Assembly (NCBI GenBank): GCA_037178675.1
Contig: JAYMGJ010000103.1
Span: 1-43,024, forward strand
Source: Scleroderma bovista
Taxonomy: Eukaryota > Basidiomycota > Agaricomycetes > Boletales > Sclerodermataceae
DNA: 43,024 nt
Reading direction: 5' to 3'
Shown here: in pieces, positions 20,988-32,690 of the stretch
Position numbering within the stretch: the stretch's first letter is position 1
How the letters are laid out: the number at the start of each line of letters is the position of its first letter
Translations under genes and position numbers: made by a program
Notes under the pieces: generated by a model
Told to the model about the DNA's origin: nothing
Database searches by the model: none
Seen by the model: only the letters and a program-made list of their open reading frames with translations

Positions 20988-22735
20988 AGGCGTCCGATCG
21001 ATTCCATCATGAGATCTAGTAGGAGGTATCAGTATATTTTCTGACCTTCTTCAGATGCAAAAATCAGACGGTTGGACATACTTAGCTGAATGTTCTTCCA
21101 AATAAAAGTGTCCGTTTGAATAATAAATTTGAACTTAGTGCGAGCCTTTGGCAGTGGCGAAGGCTACTTTGTTGACACGCCGCGAGCCTCCAGCGTCGTT
21201 ACCCAATTCGGTAAGTCGCGTCGCGCCATATCTGCGTTGATCATCGCAGCACACTTCACAGGACTTCAAATCCGTAGTCTCCATCCATCGCTCCCTCTGC
21301 ACCCTGTTCTCGGCGTCATGATTATTCAGCATTCCGACTTGGTTTCGACGCCTCCGGATCGACCGCATCACGATTGCACGTCCAAGGTAAGCACTTTTGA
21401 CTTCTGGCGTTCGAATTTTATTTTTCCATGTCGGCACCTGGGTCCAACGGCCATATAGGCATGTCTCGAAGCGTTCTCAGGTGACTGCATTAATGGCGCA
21501 CGCGCGTTCTAGGTAAGTCTTCTCGACCTCTTGCGCTTTGCCAACGTTTATACACCCGGTCTTGAGCCTTCCGCGTCGCCATCGACGCCTAATGGATCCA
21601 TACGGACGGTCTGCGCGTGGTTGGTGGCTCAGACGACACTGGTAAGTTGTTGTTCCTCATGCTTCCACTCTGGAGCAGATACTGACTATCTGCAGCTAGC
21701 CGCGGATGCATCCATTCACGCCGAGTGAACGCTGCCGCCGCTCGTTGTGCGCATTCGTTTCGGTCTACACTGCCATCGCCGGATCTCTCGCCCTCAACGG
21801 TCACCGCGGTCCGCTCGTCTGCGCCAAACGCCTCTGAATCTGCCCTCTCGACCTCTCCAAAGGTATATATTCGACTTGAGGTACCCAGCGGCGGAGTCTT
21901 GCAGTGGTACGTATACGTCGATATCGTCGATGCCGACCCTTCTCCAGTGATAAATAGGCTTGGATGTCTCGATTTCGTGCGTATCAAGTGAGTATTGCGT
22001 CGTTCGTTCGATTTGACGCGTTCTGACGTTCTTCGTCGCGTTTTCAGCTATTTCCGTCTCGTGTGCAACGGTGTATGCGCCCTTGCGCACGCTCAACATG
22101 TCCACGTGGTCTCCGAGTCCGTCTGACTCGTATGGATGCCTTTTCGCAGGTCTGGTATGTAAGTCTGGCGGTTTGTCTTTTCTTTCGAGATTTCTGCCTG
22201 CTTCCCCTCGAGCGGTACTTTGTGTGTGTTCCAGGTACGTCTTTGTTCGCGTGTTCGCTGTGCTAATCATTTTTTTTCGCAGTGTAGCCTTGATTTCTGG
22301 AGTCGCAGGTCTTCGCACTCCGAGCGTCTCGTCGCCCTGGTCAGCGATGCCACAAGCCCTCTCAGCTAGTTCTCCGCCCAGCGAGGGCCATTCCATCGAC
22401 GTCCGCGATCATCTCTGGTGTCTCGCCCGTCTCGACCGTCCTGTTCGTGCGCCCTGCCGTCACGACGCTTTCTTCTGCCTCCTGCTCGCACTTACATGGC
22501 TCGCCCTCAATTGGCAGCCTTCTCCATTGTGTCGCCCGCAATGAGTCCTGCGGTTCGTCTCGCGGTTCGTGTGGCGCGCCTTCGAGTAGGACCAACATCC
22601 CATGTGTGCACTCAGCGCTCCTGCCCATCACCGACGCCTCAGGCCTTAGGTCGCGTGTGGGTTTTTCTACCTCAGGCACCTCTTTTTGGGACCAATAGGA
22701 CTACTAGTAGTGGCGAAACCACGGGAAAAGCACCA
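20988..22735 (+). repeat. R3: long copy of modular repeat R
   Basis: Collinear with R2 (8160-10,395) apart from the 575-bp insertion in R2. It shares the start AGGCGTCCGAT, the blocks split by GTAAGC (21,386), GTAAGT (21,512 and 21,641), GTGAGT (21,989) and GTAAGT (22,159), and the end near ACTACTAGTGGTGAA-like sequence. One block that stays open in R2 reaches a stop in R3, so at least one copy is non-coding. It begins directly after the hAT target duplication and lies convergent to P450-4. Confidence 0.72.
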
Positions 22736-23321
22736 TCCGCCTTGGATATATGGACGATAAATTGTTCACACAACATCCTAGTGAATATGTACGCGACGAA
22801 GACCACCGTCTCGTGAAGATGGAACAAAAAACAGGACAACGTTAAAGGCATCAGCTGGAGATGGAGATGGTCAGACTTTATGGTCATCAGTTTTGCTACC
22901 TAGCAATACTCACCACTCGCAGCTGTTGTGACATTTTCACGGGGACAACTCTGAAGTCAATATCATAGAGAAGCTATTCGCCAGTGGAACCGCTGAGTCC
23001 ACACGGACCTTGGGCGCTTATTTAAACATTCGCGGATGCCGAATCAATTTTTCAGTCGCATGACCTTGTGAACGAGGTGCTACCCCCTTATCCCCTCCCA
23101 TGTTTTAAACATGACGAAGTATCGATATCAGCAGCAAGTGGTCCGTTCCGGGTGGTAGATAGCCCAAACTACATGACTGAAGCCTAAATACATGGAATGA
23201 AGTGATATAATTTTGTGTAATGTGTACAACAGCATCATCGGAACGGTGCGTGCAGTGAAGGAATTATTGTACAAAAGGGAGAGAGAAACTGGTTGCCTTG
23301 TCCAGCTGATATTGTCAGACA
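22736..23321. other. Spacer between R3 and P450-4, duplicated
   Basis: Counterpart of 10,396-11,015 with small indels. It contains the 3' flank of P450-4. No gene. Confidence 0.5.
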
Positions 23322-24898
23322 CTAAAAGTCGAAGCGAGGACACAATTTCACAGTGACATCTTCCGTCGTAAAGGTAGTAAGGCCTACACTCTGTGCACTT
23401 GGCTGTGGTATTTTCCACTTCGATGACCCGTGCCCTTGTGGTACAGGTGTCACATCGAAAAGGGAAAGATATATGACGGCCAATACTTTGATTTCGTAAA
23501 CAGCCAACAACCTGCCTTTGCACTGCGAAAGATTGAGACGTCTTAATACGACCGTGACACGTTATGCCATGAACCGATTAACTCACAGGATATTTTATTC
23601 CACCAAAGGGAAAGTATGGTTTGGTGAGGTATTGCACCATCTCGTCCTTGTCCTTGTTCTGCATGAACCGATCAGCAATGAACCTCTGACCATCGGGGTA
23701 CAATCCCTCGTCACGATGAGCCGCCCATGCCGTGGCGAGCACAAGGTCGCCCTTCCGAATCGGGATCACCCTCTCTCCGTCCTTCAGATCCATATCACGT
23801 TCAGCATCCCGCACGCCGACCAACAGAGCGGACAGACGGAGCGCTTCCAGTACCGCGGAATGGAGGAGTTCGAAGGACGAAGACTGCATGTTTTCCGGAC
23901 TAGCATTGACGAGAAACCCCTGAATGCTTCCAAACTCCTCCCGTACCGTCTTGTCGATTTCATCGCGTACAGCGGAAAGAGTAGAGGGGTCGGCCAGTAA
24001 CCATGTGAAGAGCCAGAAAACGACGTTAAACAGGTTCGTGTGAGCCGCTAGCTCGAGTACAAGTATTAAGGGTGCTCCCTCCTCGCTGGTAAGATTATGT
24101 TTCTGAAAGGCCTTGAAAAGATTGGCGCCGAGGGAATCATCATTGTCGGTACCTGTATCCTCGATATACTTGGAAAGATGCTCCAGAAGCCGTCTTTTGG
24201 CTCTCATGGATGGGAATGGCCAGAAATGACGCATGGAAAGCCGGTCTGGGAGACTGTGATCGAAAACCATGTAGTCGTCGTATGTGTCTGGGGAGAATCT
24301 GCTTCCTAGCAGAATGGCATTCGATGCGGCGTACAACGGCTCCGTAAGAGACCGCCTGAGTGACCCCTCGTAATTAGCGAATCGCTTGAGTCTGTTGAAG
24401 AGCACGTCAGCGAATCCCGGTGTGAGATTGCCCAAGGTTCGCTTCGCAAGACGCTTATCAAGTATGGGAAAGAGCTCTTGAGTGGTAAAGGCAACTAATT
24501 TCTGAGTATGCGCAGAATCACATCCAATCATACTAAGGATTCCATAGTTCTGGGAGCGGGTCGAAAGGGCACTGTGTTCAGCAACAAGAAAGCTTTGGAC
24601 GGCTTCCTTGGACGCCACCACGATCATACGATGACCACCCAGCACAAGCTTGAACACTGGTCCGTACTGCGATCTATGGCTGTAGGTTATATACGATTAG
24701 CACATGCCGCCACGATACTTACATGCAATCTAACAAGAATCGGTGTGGTCTGAGGGTAAAGCCAACGAGCGACCCGATCCATGGGAAAATACTCGAGACC
24801 TGAGGAGGGAAGGAGGAGGGTTTCCTCTTATCGATAATTGCATATGATGATAGAACAACGACCGCTAACAGTAGCGGGGTTGCTAGTTCCAAGATCAT
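23322..24898 (-). CDS. Cytochrome P450, CYP7/CYP8-like (P450-4)
   Basis: Exons (minus strand): 24898-24723, 24679-23587, 23522-23322; 489 residues. N-terminal anchor M-I-L-E-L-A-T-P-L-L-L, catalytic start I-H-R-S-Q-Y-G-P-V-F-K, I-helix region AAHTNLFN, ExxR as EALR, heme loop F-G-G-I-K-Y-P|C-K-G-R with Ile where Gly is usual four residues before Cys. It is the most diverged member of the array, with changes spread over the whole protein (for example VLGGHRMIVVASKEAV near the start of exon 2). Its second intron is 64 nt against 56 in the others. All frames are open and splice sites consensus-like. Confidence 0.92.
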
Positions 24899-24952
24899 AC
24901 TCAGTGAGTAGATGCGGCAGCCGCCTCTCAGACGCTGAGCATGGTAATTGTA

Positions 24953-24958
24953 TTTATA
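24953..24958 (-). promoter_or_regulatory. TATA box of P450-4
   Basis: TATAAA on the minus strand about 55 bp before the ATG at 24,898; conserved position in the array. Confidence 0.6.
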
Positions 24959-25356
24959 CTCACAAGTTGGGGTGATTGCGCCTCGAGGAAACTAGCCTGA
25001 AGTAGATCGAACTGAGTTTGAAAACCTAACCTTTTTGGACGACCCTACAATTGCCAGTCCGTTTGGCAGTGCACTAATAGGTACAATTCCAGAAAGTAGC
25101 ATCTGATATCAACGTTCCTGCATGATGGCCCCTGACTTGATCCCGCAGTCCTAGTCTCCCAACTGAGCCAGACTCTATCTACAAGAGTCTGTAGTGCCCT
25201 GTTAGCATTCCGAAATTATTCGGTTCCCACACATCCACCACATTAAAGCCCGTGCACGGAGAAAAATGTGTACGTTAGCAGGACCTCAGTCACTGCATAT
25301 ATTATGGCAAAATAAAAAATAAGGACAAACAATGTGTTCTGGTATATAATGTCCCA
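24959..25356. other. P450-4 upstream remnant, then unique DNA
   Basis: Resembles the other P450 5' flanks in pieces (GAAAACCTAACCTTTTTGG near 25,020) until about 25,110, where the tandem array ends. No gene seen. Confidence 0.5.
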
Positions 25357-26416
25357 TCATTCACAGCACACCCTAATGTGTGCTCTTAATCCACTCCCTA
25401 CGAAAAGTTTGTTGCAGTTACTGCATTTCTCGATCAACCCAACTTCCTCGTATGGCGTGATACCTTGTCCCATTGACAGGCGCTGCAGGATATGTTGCTC
25501 CTGATTAGACACAACATCCCTCTCATCACTCCCCCCATTCTGTACATGTGGCACAGGTTCTATAGCCCTCATACTTCTTTGCTCCGTGATTTTAGGTACT
25601 TTCCGAGTCAATAATGCTGTAACATCCATTGTAAATGAACAATAATAATGTATTGATGATAAGGATCCTACCGGAATACCGATTGCATGAAATCTTCCTG
25701 CGAACTGGACCAATGGCAGCATTAGCAGTGATAAGGCAGCGAGAAGGAGTAGTATTAAGTCGTGGTTTTGGATGGCCAAGGTACCCCTCAAAGTATGGGG
25801 TTACCTCTGCATGACCTCCATCTGCTACAAGCCTGCTGTTCGTAAACACAGCAAGCAACAATGCCATGTTAATGGGCCGGTCACGGAGCGATCCTGAACG
25901 AGGCATAATTAGACGATCATTAGATGGTGTCAACAAGTCACATGCTTACCAGAAGTGTGTATGTGTTCGTAAGTCGACTCCTCCACTGCGGTGTGGCGGC
26001 GTTCCTCTAAATCCACTGCATGCCATGAGTAGAATTGGAGTAGTGCAGCTGCAATTACTTACAAGAAAAGCCACATTTGCTAATGCGATGATGACAAACG
26101 GCCACAAAACGGCCAGTATCAATGTCGTGGACGAAACGAACAGGCATGGAGGCGCTGGTGAGGAGCGAACAAAAACATTCCCAATAGATGTTGCGACGGC
26201 GCAAGAAGCCAGGAATGCTTCCAGGAAGGATGCGCTGATGCGAGTCCTTCGATAATGGACTTAATAAGTATAGTTAGTTGACAACCATAATGTAAATACG
26301 AAAGCGACTTACTACGCAATCGCAACGGGTTGCCCGACTTCACGGGAAAAGATAACTAATTCTGTGCTGGCATTCTGGCCATGAATACAAGGCTCGAAGA
26401 CCGTATCAATGGGCAT
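25357..26416 (-). CDS. Small six-exon gene, unknown function; possible C2HC zinc-finger isoform
   Basis: Exons (minus strand): 26416-26313, 26259-26063, 26015-25950, 25893-25805, 25697-25672, then two possible last exons. With acceptor TTACAG the last exon is 25616-25592 (168 residues, ending D-S-E-S-T). With the weaker acceptor CAAAG it is 25576-25357 (233 residues). The second option opens a frame ending in C-S-N-C-N-K-L-F-V-G-S-G-L-R-A-H-I-R-V-C, a C-x2-C-x11-H-x3-C pattern like the C2HC fold. All other joins keep frame with GT..AG ends. The start at 26,416 gives M-P-I-D-T-V-F-E-P-C. No family was recognised for the N-terminal part, no signal peptide or membrane span is in this frame, and it is transcribed toward P450-4. 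Confidence 0.55.
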
Positions 26417-27289
26417 GACGACTAGATGTGTTTTCGTTGAAAGGGGGTGAATACGAGTAAAATGTGCTGAAAGATTTCAACGATGAGCTCCTCAATGAGA
26501 TGAGGGTTTTTATATGCTTACCACGATCGATCTTGAAAAATAAAAAAATCCATTGATTGGCTGCGCCATTTCTGACGCCATTTTCACAGTCGTAAGAACA
26601 GCGGCGTTTTGATTCGACAAAGTGTGATTTCCATGGGGTTGTGCCCTGCCTTAGGTGACGATTGAAAGCAATCGATGACATCCGATTGGTGGACAGGGAC
26701 AACAGATGACAGGGAGGTAACGGAACTGAATTGCGAGGAATCGAGTGACAGGGTCTGTGCAAGGGTTGTGCACCAATTGGATGCTCAAGAACAACGGAAG
26801 TCAGTCTTATTGGCCAAAAACATTGGGGGACGAGCATACCACGCCAAGAAATGTTAGAACAACTGTATCACAGCGGTCCCCAACGCAAAAATGTGTCATA
26901 CAATTCACCAGCCCGATATTCTAGAACGACAAGGGTCAGCCTTACAGCGAGAAATCATCGGTCAATTGACAAACCATGCCGAAAAATGACATCGTTCCCA
27001 AAGCAAAACAAAAGGTGGTACGATGTGCAGCTTAAATATGATTGGCCTGAAGTTGCCCGATGAGATGTATTACAAACGATGAATTGAAACTCGACACCGT
27101 CAAGGAGTATGTTGCAAGCGGGAGAACCGAGTTGGTGGTGGAAAGGCAACGCTGATGAGCTTACTAATAAACAAGTACTAAATTAGTAGGGGCCACAGTC
27201 ACAACCAAGAACCGTCTACCTCAACGAATACTTAAACGCACTGACGATCATGGCCAGTCCCTCCATACCACCTTATATCTCACCAGTCT
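26417..27289. other. Intergenic, no gene recognised
   Basis: Divergent upstream region shared by the small gene on the left and the transposase-like gene on the right. Frames of 60-143 codons occur but cross-check poorly and show no domain. No inverted repeat matching DNA beyond 30,446 was recognised. Confidence 0.4.
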
Positions 27290-30200
27290 ATGTCTCTGTC
27301 ACCTCAGGACTTTCACCGCTTTCTTCCCTCAGCTCCGTCTCCTGCTCAATCTGGCTCAGATAGCGGACTCACAGTTTCTCTCTCGTCCAAGTCCCAACAT
27401 GCTTCCATCTTCCTTGATTCATGCTACGATCCTCCTCCTGCTCGATATTTTACTCCGGATGAACTTCGGAAGGGCTGCAACCGTGTCACTCGCAAAACGT
27501 CAGCACACAAGATCATCGAACATCCGGTCAATGCTATCGTTGAATACCCCGAAACTGGCGAGAACGATGGTGAATGCGTTGCCCATGTCTTCAATGTGGA
27601 TCCGGACAGCTTCAAATCCACTCATCCTAAGGCCAGTTTTCAATATTCACTTGGTGATGGGCACGGCGGACGTGATGGAGTTGAATGTCACATGCTTAGG
27701 GACTTACAAGGCTGGCCAGTTCTGTGTAAGGTTTTTCAGACCAATTGTAAGTGTTATCTACTACTATATTCTCATTTGTGTTTATGTGATTTTAGGCAAA
27801 GGACTCAAACTGTGCTCAGCACGGCCGCACGACGACGTTTCACATCACTTTGTCAGCCGTACCACGATCGCAGCGACTGATCGCAGCTACGCATCTCGAC
27901 TGACCTCCGAGAGCACAGCAGAGAAAGAGGTGTTTTTAAAGACTCTCGGTTTCTTCTGTGCACTCAAGGAGACGGGTTGTCATTTTACGTTGGAAGATGC
28001 GAATCGTGAGGAGGACAATTATATCGCATCTGATTCAGTCGACGCCGGTCTCACCTGTGACCAATATATGGACAATATTGACATTGTCTTCGACGATGGT
28101 GCCTCGCGTTCCAGTCGCCGTCCACGTACAAAGCGTTGTCAAGCCAAACTTCTTATGGAGATTGACAAGTACAATCAACCTTTCATTCGGTGAGCATCTT
28201 CATTATATTTTGTCTTCAATGGCTAATGACTCTGGAAGATGCCGACTCCATTCACCTTCCTGCGCTAGGCATTTGAAGTTGGGCGGTCTCCAAGAATATG
28301 ACACGCAATATTTGCGTGCCCTTTTGGAGGACGACTGGGATGTTATTAATCGTTGTGAAAATACCGCCAAGCTGGCAGGGTATGGACCCCGTTGCCCTTG
28401 CGACTATGTTGCCAGCCCTTGGACTCAATCACAACTTTGTCGTAAGTATTTTCCGCTTTCACGCTACAGCCATATTCTCACTCGTTTACAGCTCATTGGC
28501 ATCGCGGTGCAGATATGAAACTTAAACGGGGTGTGATGCGAAAGTGGGCGAGTGGTTGTAGTGCCACTTTTCAAATTTTCGTCCCTCACGATATCACTGC
28601 TTGTTCCCGCATCGTAATCCTGTGCCGGAATCCTCACTCGCATCCCCCACCAGTACCTGGCAAGACGCCACCAGCATTAAAGGGTATTTTTTTTGATTTA
28701 TTATCCTTGCTAAAGTGGAAACTTGCAGACGCTACACCCCGCCGAATCTTTCTCGATACTGCATTCGTTGAGGGCCTTCAGCAAGCGCTTTCCTGGGATC
28801 CAGTCCGTATGGGCCGCAATGTGACACTTCCCGACTTGCACCCATCCTTTGCGAATCTTGATCACATGCGGCGGTTAATCAATACTATGCGCAAAGACTA
28901 TTATCCACGTGGAACCGGATATGATGGTATGTACCACTTCACTCATTTCAATATTGCAAATGCTGACAGAATCACGAGGCGCTGTGCTTCTCGCTGAACA
29001 CCATGCAAAGCTTCCACCGAATCAACAGTATGTCCGCTGTGTGGAAACACACCCCCTCGGTCGAGGGTCGGTCTTCAAACTCATCATTTGCATGACAACG
29101 AGAATGTCACAACAACTTATGCAAGCGAAACGACTATCCATCGACACGTCTTTCAAGCGTGCCAAAGGATGGCAGGAATTCGAGATAGAGTCATGGGATG
29201 TTAACTGTCGACGTTGTAAGCATTATGATTGTATCGTATTTCTGACACTCATGCGTCTACCAGCTATCGTGGGTGCCCGTGCATTTACAACATCACAGAC
29301 TGCACAAGCACACCTCATTCTTTTTCGGCGAATTTTTGACATCGCAAAAGCGGATACTGGACTCGACGTCCATTTTCGCCACATTCACGGAGATGGAATC
29401 GAGTCTGTCGTCGCTGACAGCCATAAGGGTCAAGGTTTAGGTACGCACCGTGTCTACTTTGTTTTTGATGCCTCGCTCACTGACACTAATAAGGTCTGGG
29501 AATGTATTGTGTTGAACTATCCCGCGGGATGGCTACACTATGCGTATATGACACTAATCGTTTCATAAGTTCTATGGCGCCCTATGATCACCTGCGCTGC
29601 TTCTATCGCCTCTGTATCACACATTTCTATCGTAACATTCAGAGTCTCGATGGGACTGTTCCAAAGGACGTGCTGCAGGCGATGAGAAGTTTGGCTTCCG
29701 CGGAACGCCATCCCGACATTGAAGCGACACTCACCTTCATTCGGACCGGTGGACCAAAGGCTACAGGTATGGTGCTTACTCTTATCTCCTTGCCATGATT
29801 GATTTCCTCAGCCTGGTTGACGGACAAGATCGAGGGCACAAAATTTGCGTTACCCGCATTATATCAACCGAAATCATTAATTCCACTGGCTATCTGGAAG
29901 GCGTCTCCATCGACTACAAATGGAAACGAACAAGCCCACCGAAACATTTATCGCGAGGGAATTAACTTGACTCTTCTTGCCGGTATTATGAAAGGGATGA
30001 TCTACGATCAGGCTGCAATGGTTAGTATTGACATGAAAGGGGTCTTCGGGATCAACACCCGCGACGCCGAAGCCACAGAAGCATTTCGGGCAGCACGCAG
30101 TATCTCTCGTAAAGGTATGTATTCATTCCTCACTTGAAAGGTATACTAATGACAGGAGTTATTAGTGCGGGTTCATCAGAAACACATTGTTGCGAAGACG

Positions 30201-30446
30201 CAGGGCCTCCGTAATGTGCAACACGCACAACCTCCCTTAACTCTCGCATCGTCAGAACCGCTGCACATCCCACCTTCCGAAGCGCAGATCAGCCGGTTCA
30301 GCACGCTGATGTGGGCATTAACTCCTGGGGCACGGATATTTGATTACTACCCTTCAACTACACTAATAACCAACAAAACAACGGATTTATCTCCTCCCCC
30401 CCGGCTATCCACCTACAGTTCTCTTGAAGGAGTTTTTGGAGAGTGA
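27290..30446 (+). CDS. Transposase-like protein of an Agaricomycete family (RNase H-fold, MULE-like?)
   Basis: Nine exons: 27290-27746, 27796-28189, 28239-28441, 28492-28926, 28970-29215, 29264-29440, 29494-29766, 29812-30114, 30166-30446; 922 residues with every join in frame. Order of parts: low-complexity N-terminus; a Cys/His-rich zone in exons 2-3 (C-x-L-H-x3-C, then C-P-C-D-Y); W-K-L-A-D-A-T-P-R-R-I-F-L-D in exon 4; then a core with L-S-I-D-T-S-F-K-R (exon 5), H-F-R-H-I-H-G-D-G-I-E-S (exon 6) and N-E-Q-A-H-R-N-I-Y-R-E-G (exon 8). The spaced D, D and E suggest an RNase H-type DDE core as in Mutator-like transposases, but the assignment is tentative. No terminal repeats or target duplication were found, so it may be domesticated or its ends may be lost. 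Confidence 0.75.
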
Positions 30447-30666
30447 CAAACGAGGGTCTTGGATTAGTGGGAAGCTGTTGGTATCAATACTACTACTATT
30501 TGCGCTAATACAACGTCGCATGAATTTATTTCGTGACCAGTGAGAATGGCGTGAGTGGCGCAAACAGTGTCATTTAAATTGTAAGGGAAGTCAGCCAAGA
30601 GTCAGCGTATTGCTGAGATAATCATCCTACTTTGTGTTCCACGACGTCAATCTCTGCCAGCGCAGG

Positions 30667-32035
30667 ATGGTGAAAAAGTACCAGAAGTCTTCCATTAGAC
30701 TGCCTTATTTTCGACCCACTACGCAGAAGGAGCATTCCTTCGCCAAGATTAGGCGGGCTTGTTCGATTTCACCCACAGTCAGACATGGTAGCGAGGTCAC
30801 GCAGTACAACACCCCTTCTCAACCTCTCCATTCAGGCGGTTCTGCAAATCGTGGTAAGTTAATGAGAAGAATAGCTAAATTCTTTGACAACTAATTCCTT
30901 GTCAAGTAAAATGCATGAGAATCCTCCAGGTGCTCGCTCGAACGGAACAAGACTACTTGGTGGTAAGCCACTATTATCGTAGAGATGCAACAGTTTAATA
31001 TTTTTGAGAGCAGTGCGAAGGCGTAACTTACAACGACTATATCTACATCATGGGTCGCTTAGAGGACGCTGAATGCCGGAAAATGAGGCATAGGTGCGTT
31101 ACATATTACTATTGCATTGCAGCCGTGTGGTTAAATGGTCGTATAAATCCTTAGGCTGACCTTTTTCCCATACACCGAATGTCTCATGGCCTCCGCACCC
31201 TCGCCCGCTCACGAGTCCATCCTATCTGCGGTCATGATCCGGCTCGGTTCCGTTCTGGAAAGCATCCCTGTCTCAGATCAAGTGTATTTTGACATTAGAG
31301 GCGCCGCTCTCGTCAAAAAAGACTCGATAATTGGGGTTCCTGACGGACTCATCAAGATATGGAGTGAGCTTAATGCCACAGCTCGAAGAATTTTGATCAT
31401 GGAAGCTGCTTTTTCACAAACCGATGACGATGTGATGAACAAGCTTCGTAACTACGTTCGCAATGAACCTGATTTATTGCTCGCGTGCAAGATTGTATTC
31501 AAACAAATCGGCCGTTACCGCAGCCCGCGCAGAAGGTCTGCAAAACGGCTACGAGCATCGAGGCTGATGACGGAGAGCGAATGGAACAGCAGCGTGGGTG
31601 ATGCAGAGTTTGCGCGAGTGGTCGTAGATGGTCACAAGTGGTTCGCGGTGTCGTCAGTCCAGATTCATGTTTGGATTCGTCGGCCTGGTGATTCAGACAT
31701 TAATTTGGACCATTCGGACGGTAATTATTATGGTGCCGGGGTATGTCTGTCTTCTTCATTATATACTAGTATACTGATAACTGTTCATCCAGACGCTTTA
31801 TCCAGACGTCGACCTTAGCGATGTAAACAGAATATTTCGGCGCGGCCTTGCACTCATTAAGGAGGCCGTCATCGCTGAGCTTCCAGCTGGCATTGTGGAA
31901 CCTGATCTGGAGGAGTGGTTGCCTCCCAATCATCTTCTGAATGCAGGCACACTTCGACGAAGGCTTGTCATGGCTGCGAAAGAAACTGCATATGAGCGAT
32001 ACTGTCGATGGCATACCAAGATAAATAGAGCGTAG
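30667..32035 (+). CDS. Basidiomycete orphan protein, unknown function
   Basis: Five exons: 30667-30853, 30907-30962, 31014-31093, 31155-31740, 31793-32035; 383 residues, all joins in frame. The core reads L-T-F-F-P-Y-T-E-C-L-M-A-S, E-A-A-F-S-Q-T-D-D-D-V-M-N-K-L-R, L-L-L-A-C-K-I-V-F-K-Q, then W-F-A-V-S-S-V-Q-I-H-V-W, resembling hypothetical proteins that occur in many copies in Agaricomycete genomes. The E-A-A-F-S-Q/S-S-V-E-I-type alternation could hint at a restriction-endonuclease-like fold, but this is a guess. No signal peptide or membrane span. The ATG at 30,667 follows a frame with only a GTG upstream; the exon 3 start could also be 3 nt earlier. It lies 220 bp after the transposase-like gene on the same strand. 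Confidence 0.7.
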
Positions 32036-32199
32036 TTGTCTCGCTATATCATGTTTACTTTGCCAATTGTATGTTATATGCCAGATGATACATTACTAAG
32101 AACAGTTTTATATAAAATAAAAGGCATTGTCGCGTCGCGATACAGTGGGCTAAAGACAATGGGCTGGCCACCACGGGGGATACAACGAGAAGGGGAGGT

Positions 32200-32690
32200 G
32201 GTGAATAGCCAGCGAAAAGGGAAGCATGAGTCGGGCACAGCGAGAAGGGGAAGCGGTCAGCAAACATCAGCGGGTGTAGAAGGGACTAGTCACCAGCAAA
32301 AAGGGTGGTGAGTCGGGCACAGCGAGAAGGGGTGGTGGACAGCGAACATGAGCCGGTGTAGAATGTGAACTTCACCAGCGAAATGGGAGGCGTGAGTCGG
32401 GCGCAGCGAGAAGGGGTGGCGGGCAGCGAACGGGTGTAGAATGTGAACTTCACCAGCGAGGAGGCATGAGTCGGGCGCAGCGAGAAGGGGAGGGGGTCAG
32501 CAAACATCAGTGGGTGTAAAATGTGAATTTCACCAGCGAAAACGGAGGCGTGAGTCGAGGGCAGAGAGAAGGGGTGGTGGACAGTGAATATGAGTGGATG
32601 TGGAAGTGGACTTCGACAGCGAAAAGGGGAGGTGGTAGCCAAGGAAAAGGGAGGCGTGAGTTGGGTGCAGCGAGAGGAAGAGAGGGCGTG
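32200..32690 (+). repeat. Degenerate minisatellite, about six units of 73-104 bp
   Basis: The core GTGAGTCGGGCRCAGCGAGA recurs near 32,223, 32,308, 32,391, 32,464, 32,549 and 32,653, linked by GGTGTAGAATGTGAACTTC and CACCAGCGAAA words. Units differ by indels and substitutions. The strand is purine-rich. It follows the stop of the orphan gene by about 165 bp. Confidence 0.85.

Noticed and set aside
25357..25791. Membrane protein suggested by a hydrophobic run near the start of this frame
   Set aside because: The hydrophobic run is intron 4 of the six-exon gene read in another frame; only the 3' part (zinc-finger pattern) is kept as a possible last exon.
28684..28728. 45-nt intron in exon 4 of the transposase-like gene
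   Set aside because: It is a multiple of three without a stop, and the retained reading (LLSLLKWKLADATPRRI) looks like the conserved part of the family.
27290..30446. KDZ-type transposase
   Set aside because: The CxC cluster and Y-D-x-A-C-type core expected for KDZ proteins were not seen; the D, D, E pattern fits an RNase H-type core better.
32200..32690. CRISPR-like array
   Set aside because: Units are degenerate, spacing varies and no unique spacers exist between exact repeats; it is a minisatellite in a eukaryotic genome.
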